32,306 nt of DNA from assembly GCA_027069855.1 (NCBI GenBank), contig JALXEF010000173.1, positions 1 through 32,306 on the forward strand, written 5' to 3'. Under the pieces are notes generated by a model. That model was not told the DNA's origin. It ran no database searches and worked only from the letters and a program-made list of their open reading frames with translations. The translations under genes and the position numbers were made by a program. Below are positions 8,398 to 19,557 of this stretch, in pieces (positions within the stretch are counted from its first letter, which is position 1; each line of letters begins with the position of its first letter). The DNA is from Caldifarciminota bacterium. GTDB taxonomy: Bacteria > Hydrothermota > Hydrothermia > WGAB01.

Positions 8398-10293
8398 ATG
8401 GGTTTTCGTGTCTTCAGGTTCCTTGGGAGGTTCCTCGTCTTGACAGGGTTCCTGGGCAGTGCCAGCGGCATGGTGTGGCACTGGCAGGGAACCTGCGGCA
8501 ACAACAACTGGTACAGCACCTGCAGTATCGGATCCTGCGAGGGATACCACACCCTCTATGCCAACAACTGGGGGGCTACGGCCTGCGGAGAGATCCCGTC
8601 GTTCCCTGAGGCCGGCGACACCGTGGTGATCCCCGAAGGCGCTTATGTGATACAGGATGGGAGTGTGGAGGTGGGGCGGATCGTGATTGAAGAGGGCGGA
8701 GCGCTGGACTGGCAGGTCGGGTACCTGAGCGTTTCCGACACCCTGATCAACCACGGCCGCTTCCTGTGCGAAGGGAACACGGCGGACGAGTTCTTCGCCG
8801 GCGTTTTGAAGAACCAAGGGACGGTGCAGGATAGTGGCGGAACCCTGCGGCTGAGCGCTGATGCCGTGCTCCTCAACGACACCGGGGCTCTGGTGCTCCT
8901 CAAACCGGGATCTGTAGACGGTGCGTCCGATACCGCCTACCTGGTGAACCGCGGGATTTTGAAGAAAACCGCTGCCGGTAGGGCGTCTCTCGGACCCCGA
9001 CTGTGGGTTTCCTCGGCCCCTTCGGGCACCCTCCAGGTGCTGGAGGGGAGCCTGACCTTTTACGGGAGGTTCGGCGGCAGAGTCTATCTGGCCGAGGGAA
9101 CGAACGCGTACCTCTACGGCGGTGCACGTCTGGCGGATACCGTGCTGTTCTGGGGCACCGGAACCCTGCAAATTCTGGAAAACCCTACCGTGGTCGCCGG
9201 GAGCCGGGTGACCAGCGCCCTGCAGGCACCCGGGCGGGTGCTTTGGAACAACGGAACCCTCACGATAGATACCGGTGCCCGGTGGATCAACGAGGGCGAG
9301 TTCGTGGCGCGGGACAACATCACCCTGCAGGGAACCTTAGAAAACCGGGGAACTCTGGTCAAGACCTCTGCTTCTCACTGGCGCTGGTCCGATGGCACCA
9401 CGGTCATCAACGACTCCGGGGGGCTGCTGGACCTCCGGGCCGGCCGGATTGAGGTAGCTTCTGGAGCACAGGCATCCCTGATCAACCGGGGAACGGTGCT
9501 CCGGGACTCGGCCGGAACCGTGAGCCTGTACCGCCGTGTGGATGTCCAGCAAAAGGGAACCTGGCAGGTTTCTACGGGTACCCTGTACCTGTACGAGACC
9601 GAGTTCACCCAGGACTCGGGCCGGTGCCGGGTGTCGTCCCTGTTCTGGAGCACGCAGCCCCTGCAGTTCCAGCACGGAAGGGTAGAGGGCACGGGGACCC
9701 TGCGCTCCACAGTGGTGTTCCAGGGAGATACCCTGGCACCCGGGGATTCGACCGGAGCCACCGGCGTTTTGAAGATTCAGGGGTCGGTGGTGCTGGGGCC
9801 GGCCTCGGTGTGGAACGAAGAGGTGGGCGGCACCGGCGATGCGGGCCAGGATTTTGACGCCCTGCAGGTGGACGGGCAATCGCAGGACAGCGTGGTGTTG
9901 CAGAACGGCGTGCTTCGGGTGGTGCTGGTGCAGGGGTACACGCCCTCCGAAGCCGGGGATTCGGTGCCGATTCTCACCTGGGATAGCCAGGTGACCACGG
10001 TGCGGGGGTCCTTCGGCGAGGTGGTACTGGCCAATGCGCCTGCCACGGTGAGTGCCTGGCTCACCTGGGGTCCCTCAGCGCTCTATCTGCACCTGGCGGA
10101 TACCGAGAACCACACCGGCGATGTCAACAACGACGGCCAGGTGGATGTGCTGGATGTGGAGTATCTGGCGAACTACCTTTACGAAAAGGGGCCGGCGCCG
10201 CCGGTGCCGGGCTACGCCGACCTCAACGGCGACGCCCGGGTTGACGATCAGGACCTTGTGGCCCTGACCCATCGCCTCTGGCAGGCCCGCTGA
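8398..10293 (+). CDS. Secreted beta-solenoid-like protein with C-terminal dockerin-like module, paralog of 6394-8337
   Basis: Start at 8398 preferred (SD ggaaaggaggg; the ORF track start 8374 overlaps the TATAAT). WHWQGTCGNNNWYSTCSIGSC...NNWGATACGE parallels the neighbour; ENRGTL/NRGTV repeats; VEGTGTLRSTVVFQGDTLAPGD. Confidence 0.85.
   Translation: MGFRVFRFLGRFLVLTGFLGSASGMVWHWQGTCGNNNWYSTCSIGSCEGYHTLYANNWGATACGEIPSFPEAGDTVVIPEGAYVIQDGSVEVGRIVIEEGGALDWQVGYLSVSDTLINHGRFLCEGNTADEFFAGVLKNQGTVQDSGGTLRLSADAVLLNDTGALVLLKPGSVDGASDTAYLVNRGILKKTAAGRASLGPRLWVSSAPSGTLQVLEGSLTFYGRFGGRVYLAEGTNAYLYGGARLADTVLFWGTGTLQILENPTVVAGSRVTSALQAPGRVLWNNGTLTIDTGARWINEGEFVARDNITLQGTLENRGTLVKTSASHWRWSDGTTVINDSGGLLDLRAGRIEVASGAQASLINRGTVLRDSAGTVSLYRRVDVQQKGTWQVSTGTLYLYETEFTQDSGRCRVSSLFWSTQPLQFQHGRVEGTGTLRSTVVFQGDTLAPGDSTGATGVLKIQGSVVLGPASVWNEEVGGTGDAGQDFDALQVDGQSQDSVVLQNGVLRVVLVQGYTPSEAGDSVPILTWDSQVTTVRGSFGEVVLANAPATVSAWLTWGPSALYLHLADTENHTGDVNNDGQVDVLDVEYLANYLYEKGPAPPVPGYADLNGDARVDDQDLVALTHRLWQAR
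10117..10290 (+). other. Dockerin-like module
   Basis: GDVNNDGQVDVLDVEYLANYLYEKGPAPPVPGYADLNGDARVDDQDLVALTHRLWQAR. Confidence 0.8.
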
Positions 10294-10295
10294 GG
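10180..10295 (+). repeat. Copy 2 of the near-identical 116-bp 3'-end repeat
   Basis: See 8224-8339. Confidence 0.95.
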
Positions 10296-10334
10296 GCCCT
10301 CGTCGGCCGTTTTCGCTCCAGCGGCCTTGAGGGC
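10296..10334 (+). other. Imperfect hairpin between the dockerin gene and nhaA
   Basis: GCCCTC-gtc-GGCCG-(12 nt)-CGGCC-tt-GAGGGC: 11 bp of stem with one internal loop; no downstream T-run. Confidence 0.55.
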
Positions 10335-10360
10335 AACGCGCGCATCGCGTACCCTTCAGG

Positions 10361-11590
10361 GTGACGATGACGCGCCTGCAACGGACCTTTGCCGCCTATA
10401 TCCAGAACCCCCTGCAGGAGTTTTTCCGGCTGGAGGCCGCCGGCGGCATCACCCTGATGGCGGCCATGGTGCTGGCCCTCCTGGTGGCCAACTCGCCCCT
10501 CCGCGAGATCTATGAGGGGTTGCTGTCCCTGCCGGTCGCCCTCCAGATCGGTTCCTTCAAGATCGCCAAACCCCTGCTCCTGTGGATCAACGATGGGCTC
10601 ATGGCCCTGTTCTTCTTTCTGGTGGGCCTGGAATTGAAGCGGGAGGTGGTGCAGGGGCATCTTTCCAGTGTGGACCAGGTGGTGCTTCCGGCCCTGGCGG
10701 CCGTCGGCGGCATGGCCTTCCCCGCCGCGATCTATGTCCTCCTGAACCACGGGGATCAGCAGGCGTTGCAGGGCTGGGCGATTCCTACAGCCACCGACAT
10801 TGCCTTTGCCCTGGGGGTGCTGTCCCTGCTGGGCCGGAGAATTCCACCGGCACTGAAGGTGTTCCTCTTGAGTGTGGCGATCTTTGACGACCTCGGGGCC
10901 ATTGTGATCATCGCCCTCTTTTACACGGCCCATCTGTCCTTCGTTGCCCTGGGGATCTTCGCCCTGCTCGTGGGGGTTTTGTGGACGATGAACCGCCTGG
11001 GGATCCGCCGGGCCGCCCCTTACTTTGTGGTGGGGGTGCCCCTGTGGGTGGCACTCCTGAAATCCGGGGTCCACGCCACCCTGGCGGGTGTGGTGCTGGC
11101 CTTGTTCATCCCCCTGGGGCGGCCGGAAGAGGAGTCCCTGCTGCACCGTCTGGAACACGGGCTTCACCCGTGGGTGGCCTTTGGGGTGTTGCCGATCTTT
11201 GCCTTTGCCAATGCCGGCGTGTCGCTTTCGGGGTTGCATTGGGCGGATCTGATGCACCCGGTGCCCCTGGGGATCGCTCTGGGCCTGTTTGTGGGCAAAC
11301 AACTGGGGATCCTGACGGCGGTTTCGCTGGCGGTGGGAAGCCGGCGGGCCTCGTTGCCCCAGGGGGTTCGCTGGATCCACCTCTACGGTGTTTCCCTGCT
11401 GTGTGGCATCGGATTCACCATGAGCCTGTTCATCGCTTCACTGGCCTTTGAGGAGGGGAGTGGGGCAGCCTATTTCGGATTGGAACGCCTGGGAATCCTG
11501 GTGGGGTCCCTGCTTTCGGGTGTGCTGGGATACGGGGTGCTGTCGCGGGCTCCGGCAGGCGGCGTTGGAGAGCCTGATACGGCCCGCTGA
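10361..11590 (+). CDS. nhaA: Na+/H+ antiporter NhaA
   Basis: EFFRLEAAGGITLMAAMVLALLVANSPL, NDGLMALFFFLVGLELKRE, IPTATDIAFALGVLSLLG, FLLSVAIFDDLGAI. GTG start (alternative ATG at 10367). Confidence 0.96.
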   Translation: MTMTRLQRTFAAYIQNPLQEFFRLEAAGGITLMAAMVLALLVANSPLREIYEGLLSLPVALQIGSFKIAKPLLLWINDGLMALFFFLVGLELKREVVQGHLSSVDQVVLPALAAVGGMAFPAAIYVLLNHGDQQALQGWAIPTATDIAFALGVLSLLGRRIPPALKVFLLSVAIFDDLGAIVIIALFYTAHLSFVALGIFALLVGVLWTMNRLGIRRAAPYFVVGVPLWVALLKSGVHATLAGVVLALFIPLGRPEEESLLHRLEHGLHPWVAFGVLPIFAFANAGVSLSGLHWADLMHPVPLGIALGLFVGKQLGILTAVSLAVGSRRASLPQGVRWIHLYGVSLLCGIGFTMSLFIASLAFEEGSGAAYFGLERLGILVGSLLSGVLGYGVLSRAPAGGVGEPDTAR

Positions 11591-11594
11591 TCCC

Positions 11595-12545
11595 TTAGGT
11601 ACCGGGCTGCTGTCGGTCCTGTCCCTTGAGTACGGCGGGTTCCAGAGCCTCCAGGCGGCACGGCTCGGTGGTCAGCCGCACCCGGATGCCAACGGGCAGG
11701 GTGCCCTTCCGGGGGATGTGCCCGAAGGGCAGCCCGTAGCACACGGGCACGCCCAGGGGCACCAGCCGGTCGCGCAGGGTGGCCATCAACTCCTCAGGTT
11801 CGCCACACTCGTGGAATACCCCTAAGACGATCCCCTTTACCCCTTGCAGCACGCCGGCCTGCAGCAGCTGGGTGAGCATCCGGTCCACGCGGTACGGCGC
11901 CTCGTTCACATCCTCCAGGAACAGGATGGCGCCCCGGAGATCGGGCAGGTAGGGTGTGCCCACGAGCGACACGAGAACGGCCAGGGTGCCGCCCAGGAGC
12001 CGCCCCTCGGCCTCCCCGGGCACGAGCACGTGGCCGGGGTGCACCTCGGGCCAGGGCTCCAGGTGCCAGGCGTCTCCCTGCAGGGTTGCAAGGAAGTGCT
12101 GCCAGGTTTTTTCATCGGCCCGCGCCAGCTCCGTGGCCACGGGCGAGTAGAAGGTCACAAGCCCGGTGGTTTTCCACAGGCCCAGGAACAGGGCCGTCAG
12201 GTCGCTGAACCCCGCCAGGATCTTGGGGTGCCGGCGGATCACGGCGGCCTCCAGCAGGGGCAGGAGCCGGGCGGTGCCGTAGCCGCCCCGCAGGGCAAGG
12301 ATCGCGTGGATTTCGGGGTCCTGAAAAGCCTCAAGGAGCCTATGGGCACGCACTTCATCGGGCGCGGCCAGGTAGGAGAGCCGGGGTTCCACGGGGTCGG
12401 CCATCAGGCGGACCTCAAACCCCCGGGAACGCAGGGCTTCCACGATGCGGGGCAGCACTCCGGGGTCAGAGGGAAGGCTGGCCGGTGCCAGCACGGCGAT
12501 TCGGCTGCCGGGCTGCAGCGCCCGGGGTTTCAGGGGTTCCGGCAT
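11595..12545 (-). CDS. ldcA: LD-carboxypeptidase (muramoyltetrapeptide carboxypeptidase, S66 family)
   Basis: GSRIAVLAPASLPSDP, ILALRGGYGTARLLPLL, ILAGFSDLTALFLGL, ILFLEDVNEAPYRVDRMLTQL. Start MPEPLKPRALQPG at 12545. Confidence 0.92.
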   Translation of the reverse strand: MPEPLKPRALQPGSRIAVLAPASLPSDPGVLPRIVEALRSRGFEVRLMADPVEPRLSYLAAPDEVRAHRLLEAFQDPEIHAILALRGGYGTARLLPLLEAAVIRRHPKILAGFSDLTALFLGLWKTTGLVTFYSPVATELARADEKTWQHFLATLQGDAWHLEPWPEVHPGHVLVPGEAEGRLLGGTLAVLVSLVGTPYLPDLRGAILFLEDVNEAPYRVDRMLTQLLQAGVLQGVKGIVLGVFHECGEPEELMATLRDRLVPLGVPVCYGLPFGHIPRKGTLPVGIRVRLTTEPCRLEALEPAVLKGQDRQQPGT

Positions 12546-12551
12546 GGGCCT

Positions 12552-12557
12552 ATTGTA
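12552..12557 (-). promoter_or_regulatory. -10-like TACAAT, 6 nt upstream of ldcA ATG
   Basis: Minus strand GTTGTACAATAGGCCCATG; weak -35. Confidence 0.4.
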
Positions 12558-12648
12558 CAACGATCCGGCGGCCACAGGAAAACGATACGCCAGCGCCGAT
12601 CCGCAGCGACCCCTGGAAGGCGGCTCGGCCCTTTGGACCCCCGGCCGC

Positions 12649-14754
<2,106 letters not shown>

Positions 14755-14887
14755 CTAGAAGGGGAGTCCGTAGAAACTTCCGTCCTCAATAGGACATGGG
14801 CCGTGGCCCTGGAAGACAGCACAGCCGCTTTTCCCGAGTAAATCCAGAGAGTTGCTGATGCAATCCGTGGTTGACCTGGGTGTATGC

Positions 14888-14916
14888 TTGACAAACCCCC
14901 CAGGGATTCCTTTAAG
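14888..14916 (+). promoter_or_regulatory. Promoter TTGACA-N17-TTTAAG upstream of the 14991 gene
   Basis: TTGACA 14888-14893, 17-nt spacer, TTTAAG 14911-14916; flanked by CCTGGG (14875-14880) / CCCAGG (14899-14904) inverted repeat. Confidence 0.55.
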
Positions 14917-14990
14917 GTTGCCTGTGGAAATTGCCGAATTGAAAAGGCAAGAATTGTCCACAGCCCAAAAACCGCCAAGGGGGTGAGAAG

Positions 14991-16571
14991 ATGGAACGCT
15001 GTGGACCCCTTCGCCGGACCTTTGGGAGATCTTTTCTCCTGGCGTTGTTCCTATTCGCCACACTGCTGATCGGGTTCCCCCTCCATGCCCAGGCACCCAC
15101 CTGGACCTTTCATCAGAGCGGCATGCACATGGTGCCCGATGACGTTTTGGATTTTCTCCAGGGGCCCGACGGCACCCTGTATCTGGCCGGCTACTATTCC
15201 CAGCGCACCTGGAACTCGCCCGACCGCCGGCACACCTTTATTCTGGCCCTTTTTCCTACCGGCCAGGTGCGCTGGCAGTTGATCCCCGAGATGGGCGTGG
15301 CCACGAGTTTGGCCCTGGATCCCCAGGGGAATCTGGTGGTGGCCTCGGCCGAGGAATCCAGGGCCGTGCTCCGAAAATTCGCAAGTGACGGCTCTCTTCT
15401 GCTGCAACGCTCCTACAATCCCGCTGGCATTTCCACCCTGCCCCTGGATGTAGCCGTGGACTCCGCGGGGTTCATGTATCTGGCCGGCTACTTCGTGTTT
15501 TCCATTCGCCTGCGGCGGTTTGCAGTGTTGAAAACCGATCCCTACGGCAACCTCCTGTGGAACCGGGGATCCCCGGGCGTGTGGGACGAGGCACGGCAGA
15601 TCCAGGTGACCCCCACGGGCGATGTGCTGGTGGCCGGGCATGTGTGCACCAACCTGGCGGAAGATGCAGACGTCCACTGGCGACGGCTGGACGAAGAGGG
15701 GCATCCCGTGGCCGTTTACACCTACGACGGCCCTGGCGGGTCCAACGACGATCTGGTCAAACTCCTCTACGACCCGGCCACCGCCTCGGTGTACCTCGGG
15801 GGCAATGTGGCCACGGCCCCCGGCTGCTGGAGCCCCTGGGTGGCCCGACTGTATTCCATGGGCACCCCCTACTGGACCCGCAGCCTGGTGTCGGCCGATA
15901 CCTTCGCGGTGCTCACCGACCTGGAACTCGGCCCCGAGGGAGAGGTGTATGTCCTGGGCAACCTGCAGGTGGATGACACCTGGAAGGGGTTTGTGGCCAG
16001 GGTGGACCGATGGGGCCAGGTGCAGTGGCGGCAGGTGCCCTTTGAGGGCCAGTCCTCCTGGTTCAACGATCTGGCCCGCCGGGATGACCGGCTGTACCTC
16101 ACCGGCAAAACCTGGACCGCTTCCACGGTATGGGGCACGGTGGTGCAACTGGATACCGCCGGACTTTCCTCGGATCCGGTGCTCTTTACCCTGCCCGGGG
16201 CCCTTCAAACCGAAGGGGTACGCCTCGTGGTTGACTCTACCCACCATGTGTTCGTCGCCGGGGAGGTGCTGTATCCGGAAACCGGCCAGGACATCTTCGT
16301 GGCTGGCTTCGGCGAACCCTGGCGGGTGGAGGAATGGGTCTCCGGTGCCCCTGCGACACCCCGGTTCTGGGTGATTGGCCTGCGGCGCGCCCTCAAGGTG
16401 CAGAGCCTGGATCATCGCGCTCTGCCTCCGGTGACCCTGTACGACCGGACGGGGCGGAGGGTCCGGGCGTACCGGAATCCTACACCGCTTGCCGTGTTCC
16501 ACCATCTCCAGCCCGGTGTGTACTTTGTCCGGATTCAGGATCGGGTGTTTAAAACGGTGGTGTACCCATGA
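14991..16571 (+). CDS. Secreted beta-propeller-type protein with a C-terminal T9SS-like sorting domain
   Basis: Signal peptide FLLALFLFATLLIGFPLHAQA; repeated LALDPQGNLVVA / VDSAGFMYLAGY units; C-terminus VTLYDRTGRRVRAYRN...LAVFHHLQPGVYFVRIQDRVFKTVVYP. Confidence 0.8.
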   Translation: MERCGPLRRTFGRSFLLALFLFATLLIGFPLHAQAPTWTFHQSGMHMVPDDVLDFLQGPDGTLYLAGYYSQRTWNSPDRRHTFILALFPTGQVRWQLIPEMGVATSLALDPQGNLVVASAEESRAVLRKFASDGSLLLQRSYNPAGISTLPLDVAVDSAGFMYLAGYFVFSIRLRRFAVLKTDPYGNLLWNRGSPGVWDEARQIQVTPTGDVLVAGHVCTNLAEDADVHWRRLDEEGHPVAVYTYDGPGGSNDDLVKLLYDPATASVYLGGNVATAPGCWSPWVARLYSMGTPYWTRSLVSADTFAVLTDLELGPEGEVYVLGNLQVDDTWKGFVARVDRWGQVQWRQVPFEGQSSWFNDLARRDDRLYLTGKTWTASTVWGTVVQLDTAGLSSDPVLFTLPGALQTEGVRLVVDSTHHVFVAGEVLYPETGQDIFVAGFGEPWRVEEWVSGAPATPRFWVIGLRRALKVQSLDHRALPPVTLYDRTGRRVRAYRNPTPLAVFHHLQPGVYFVRIQDRVFKTVVYP

Positions 16572-18541
16572 TGTGGACATCCCTTGGATTGGTGTTCTGG
16601 ATATTGGCAGCCCCGGGGCACGGCCGGGAGGCTACCGAACTGCGGCAGCCCCGGGTGAACCCCTATATGGTGCCGGCCCTGTACCCCGGCCAGCCCGTGC
16701 CCGACCTCCCGGAACTCCCCGAAATCCCACGGCGGGACACCTTCCTTCGGGTAGTGGACAAATGGCCCTTCGGCTCACCCTTTGATGTGCTTTACGACGC
16801 CGAGGAACGTCGGGCCTACCTCAGCGCCGGAGCCGGGGTGTTTGAGATTGACCTCTCGGTGCCCGAACACCCGGTAATCGTTTCGGATCGGATCCGTGTA
16901 GGCCAGTACATCGTGGAAATCCAGAGGGCGGATTCCCTGATGTTCTTTGCCTGTGGCAAGGCCGGCGTGTACCTCTGGCACGTGACGCCGGATACCGCTT
17001 ACGAACTCGGCCACTGGACCGCTCACCAAAACGCCCAGAGGATGGTGTACCGCGCGCCCTATCTCTTTGTGGCCGACCGCGACAGCGGTTTGCGTATCCT
17101 GGATGTGTCGGACCCCACCCAGCCCGTGGAGGTGGGTTTCTGGAACCTGCCTTCCCAGAATCACCAGATCAGATCCGTGCAGGCCGCGTCCCACTATGCC
17201 TATGCAAGTTTTTCCAACGGCATGCTCTATGTGCTGGATGTGTCGCAACCCGAAAATCCTCAGCCGGTGGATAGCCTGGACTTCGGGCTCTCCTGGGGCA
17301 TGGATTACGCCAACGGCAAACTCTATGTGGGTGCCTCGCGGCGGCTCGGCGTCTTTTCCCTTGAAGATCCCGCCCATCCCGAACTCCTGGGCGTGGACAC
17401 CCTGGACCGTCCCATTGTGGATGTGAAGGTGGTGGGCGATACCCTGGCCCTGCTGGCCCATTGGCAATACGGCGTGAGCCTCGTGGATGTTCGGGATCCC
17501 CTAAACATCCATCCCCTGGATGCCCAGACCTTCGAAGATGTCCGGCCCAGGCCCCAGGTAGACCGAATCGACGGCGACGGCTCCCTGATCCTGGCACCCC
17601 TGTACACCTCCTATGACCTGCGGATTGGTCGGATGCAGGGCGGGCAGATTACCATGGTGTCCCGGGTGCGCACCCCGCAGTACCTACGGGGCATCATCCT
17701 CCGGCCACCCTACCTGTTCTTACGCGATTTCAGCGGTGCCCTCTGGATCCTGCGGTTTGACGGCGACCAGGTGCATCTGGCCTCGATGTACGAGTTCGGC
17801 CCGGACCAGGGGTGCTGGGGCATGGCCATGGAAGACCCCTATCTGTACCTGGCCCTCAGGATGGGCGACGTGGCCGTCCTGGATATGTCCACGCCCACTC
17901 AACCCCGTCTGGTGAACGATTACTCCAACTTTCCCGCGGGCTCGGACGAGATGCCGGGGGACCTGGCGGTTCAGGACCACATCCTGTACCTGGCGGATCA
18001 GCCGCGGCTTTTCATGTACCGGGTCAACGATCCGGTAAAGCCGGTGTTCCTGTGGAGCCTGCGGCCTGAGGGGCACCACGATAAGGTGTCGGTATGGAAC
18101 CACATCCTGTACATCTCGCTGATAGAGCCTCAACTGCGGGTTATTGACGCTCGAGATCCGCTGCGTCCGGTGGCCCTGCCCCTGATTCCCCTGGGTGCCC
18201 CGTTCACCGGAAGGGTCCTGCGACAGGGTTCGCTCCTCTTTGCCCCGGCGTCCGACGGCCTCCGGATCTACCAGACCTACGATGATCCCGGGCAACTCAC
18301 GTTCCTTGGTATGGTTCCCACGCCGGAGGATCTGTTGGCGGTGGATGTGAATGCCGATGGAACCCTGGCCATCGGCGGAGGCTACCCCTTTGTGGTGGCC
18401 GTGGATGTGAGCAATCCCCAGAGCCCCCAGATTCTGGACCTGGTGCCGATGTTGAACAGTGCCCGTGCCATAAAGATTTACGGCAACCGCGTTTTTGTCG
18501 CCTGCAACGACGCGGGCCTGTGGGTGCTCGCCTATCCGTAG
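16568..18541 (+). CDS. LVIVD-repeat secreted protein (beta-propeller)
   Basis: Repeats such as LRILDVSDPTQPVEVGFW, LYVLDVSQPENPQPVDSL, VAVDVSNPQSPQILDLV; ATGA overlap with the upstream gene. Confidence 0.85.
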   Translation: MMWTSLGLVFWILAAPGHGREATELRQPRVNPYMVPALYPGQPVPDLPELPEIPRRDTFLRVVDKWPFGSPFDVLYDAEERRAYLSAGAGVFEIDLSVPEHPVIVSDRIRVGQYIVEIQRADSLMFFACGKAGVYLWHVTPDTAYELGHWTAHQNAQRMVYRAPYLFVADRDSGLRILDVSDPTQPVEVGFWNLPSQNHQIRSVQAASHYAYASFSNGMLYVLDVSQPENPQPVDSLDFGLSWGMDYANGKLYVGASRRLGVFSLEDPAHPELLGVDTLDRPIVDVKVVGDTLALLAHWQYGVSLVDVRDPLNIHPLDAQTFEDVRPRPQVDRIDGDGSLILAPLYTSYDLRIGRMQGGQITMVSRVRTPQYLRGIILRPPYLFLRDFSGALWILRFDGDQVHLASMYEFGPDQGCWGMAMEDPYLYLALRMGDVAVLDMSTPTQPRLVNDYSNFPAGSDEMPGDLAVQDHILYLADQPRLFMYRVNDPVKPVFLWSLRPEGHHDKVSVWNHILYISLIEPQLRVIDARDPLRPVALPLIPLGAPFTGRVLRQGSLLFAPASDGLRIYQTYDDPGQLTFLGMVPTPEDLLAVDVNADGTLAIGGGYPFVVAVDVSNPQSPQILDLVPMLNSARAIKIYGNRVFVACNDAGLWVLAYP

Positions 18542-18546
18542 GCCAG

Positions 18547-18570
18547 GCCCGGCTTCGGGCAGTTGTTTTC
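18547..18570 (+). terminator. Weak possible intrinsic terminator after the LVIVD gene
   Basis: GCCCG-GCTT-CGGGC followed by agttgttttc; short stem. Confidence 0.3.
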
Positions 18571-18678
18571 AGGTAAGCGTTCCGGGGTGCCGGAAGGGGG
18601 TGTAATCCGGGCATAGGGTTGAAGGAAAGGGGCCCTGACCTACCCCCTTCCCGGGGTTTCCCATACCATTGTAGCCGT

Positions 18679-19557
18679 ATGACACCCCGGGTGTCGGTGA
18701 TCTTTGTGAACTATCGTTCCCACGACCTCCTGCAGCGGGCGGTGGCCTCGCTTCGGAAAACCCATCCGCCGGACCTCGTGGAGATCGTCGTGGTGGACAA
18801 CGGCTCGCCGGAGCCCTTGCCGGCATTCCCCGAGGCCTGGCAGGTACGAACCCTGCGGCTCCGCCGCAATGTGGGCTACGGCCCGGCCGTCAACCTGGCG
18901 GCCCGGTATGCCACCGGAACCTACCTTGTGGCCGCCAACCCCGACCTGGAGTTTCGGGATCAGGAGGTGATCCGGCTGGCACGCTACCTGGACGAGCACC
19001 CGGAGGTGGGAGCGGTCATCCCCCAGTATGTGAATCCGGTGCCCGGCGGAGGTGTCCGCAAACAGCCCTCGGCGCGGAGGTTCCATCGGATCCCCTATGT
19101 GCTCTTCGGCCGGATCTCGCCCCTGTCGCGCCTGTGGCCGGAAAACCGGTTTACCCGGGAATTCCTGGCGCTGGAAACCCTCCGGGCCGCCGGGCCGGTG
19201 GAAATTGAGGTGGCGGTGGGAGCGTTCCTGATGGTCCGGCGTTCGCTCTTTGAAGAACTGGGGGGCTTTGACCCGGATTTCTTCCTGTTTTCCGAGGATT
19301 CCGACCTCTGTTACCGCATCTGGCAGGCGGGGTACCGGGTGGTGCTTTTGCCCCAGGTGGAACTCCTGCACCATCACGGCGCGGTGCGCCGACGGGTTCG
19401 GGCCCGGCCGCGGTACTGGCGTATGAAGGCCGTGCTGCTTTTCCTCAGAAAGCACGGACGGTTTCCGGCCCCGGTGCACGCCCTGCTCGGCCTGGGTTTT
19501 GCTTTCAGCGTGGCCCTGTACCTCTTTCTGGAAGCCTGGGAGGTGGTGTTCCAGTGA
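18679..19557 (+). CDS. Glycosyltransferase family 2 (rhamnosyltransferase-like)
   Basis: RVSVIFVNYRSHDLLQRAVASL, EIVVVDNGSPEP, NVGYGPAVNLAA, YLVAANPDLEF, GAFLMVRRSLFEELGGFDPDFFLFSEDSDLCYRIWQAGY. Start set at 18679; ORF track start is 18619. Confidence 0.93.
   Translation: MTPRVSVIFVNYRSHDLLQRAVASLRKTHPPDLVEIVVVDNGSPEPLPAFPEAWQVRTLRLRRNVGYGPAVNLAARYATGTYLVAANPDLEFRDQEVIRLARYLDEHPEVGAVIPQYVNPVPGGGVRKQPSARRFHRIPYVLFGRISPLSRLWPENRFTREFLALETLRAAGPVEIEVAVGAFLMVRRSLFEELGGFDPDFFLFSEDSDLCYRIWQAGYRVVLLPQVELLHHHGAVRRRVRARPRYWRMKAVLLFLRKHGRFPAPVHALLGLGFAFSVALYLFLEAWEVVFQ

Noticed and set aside
6526-9171. 881-aa minus-strand ORF across both solenoid genes
   Set aside because: Same register argument; runs through an intergenic region with promoter and SD for the sense gene.
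6394-10293. Considered as classical type V autotransporters
   Set aside because: No C-terminal beta-barrel translocator; both end in dockerin-like modules instead.
10223-11380. 385-aa minus-strand ORF antisense to nhaA
   Set aside because: NhaA is unambiguous; antisense ORF is low-complexity (Gln/His/Pro/Gly).
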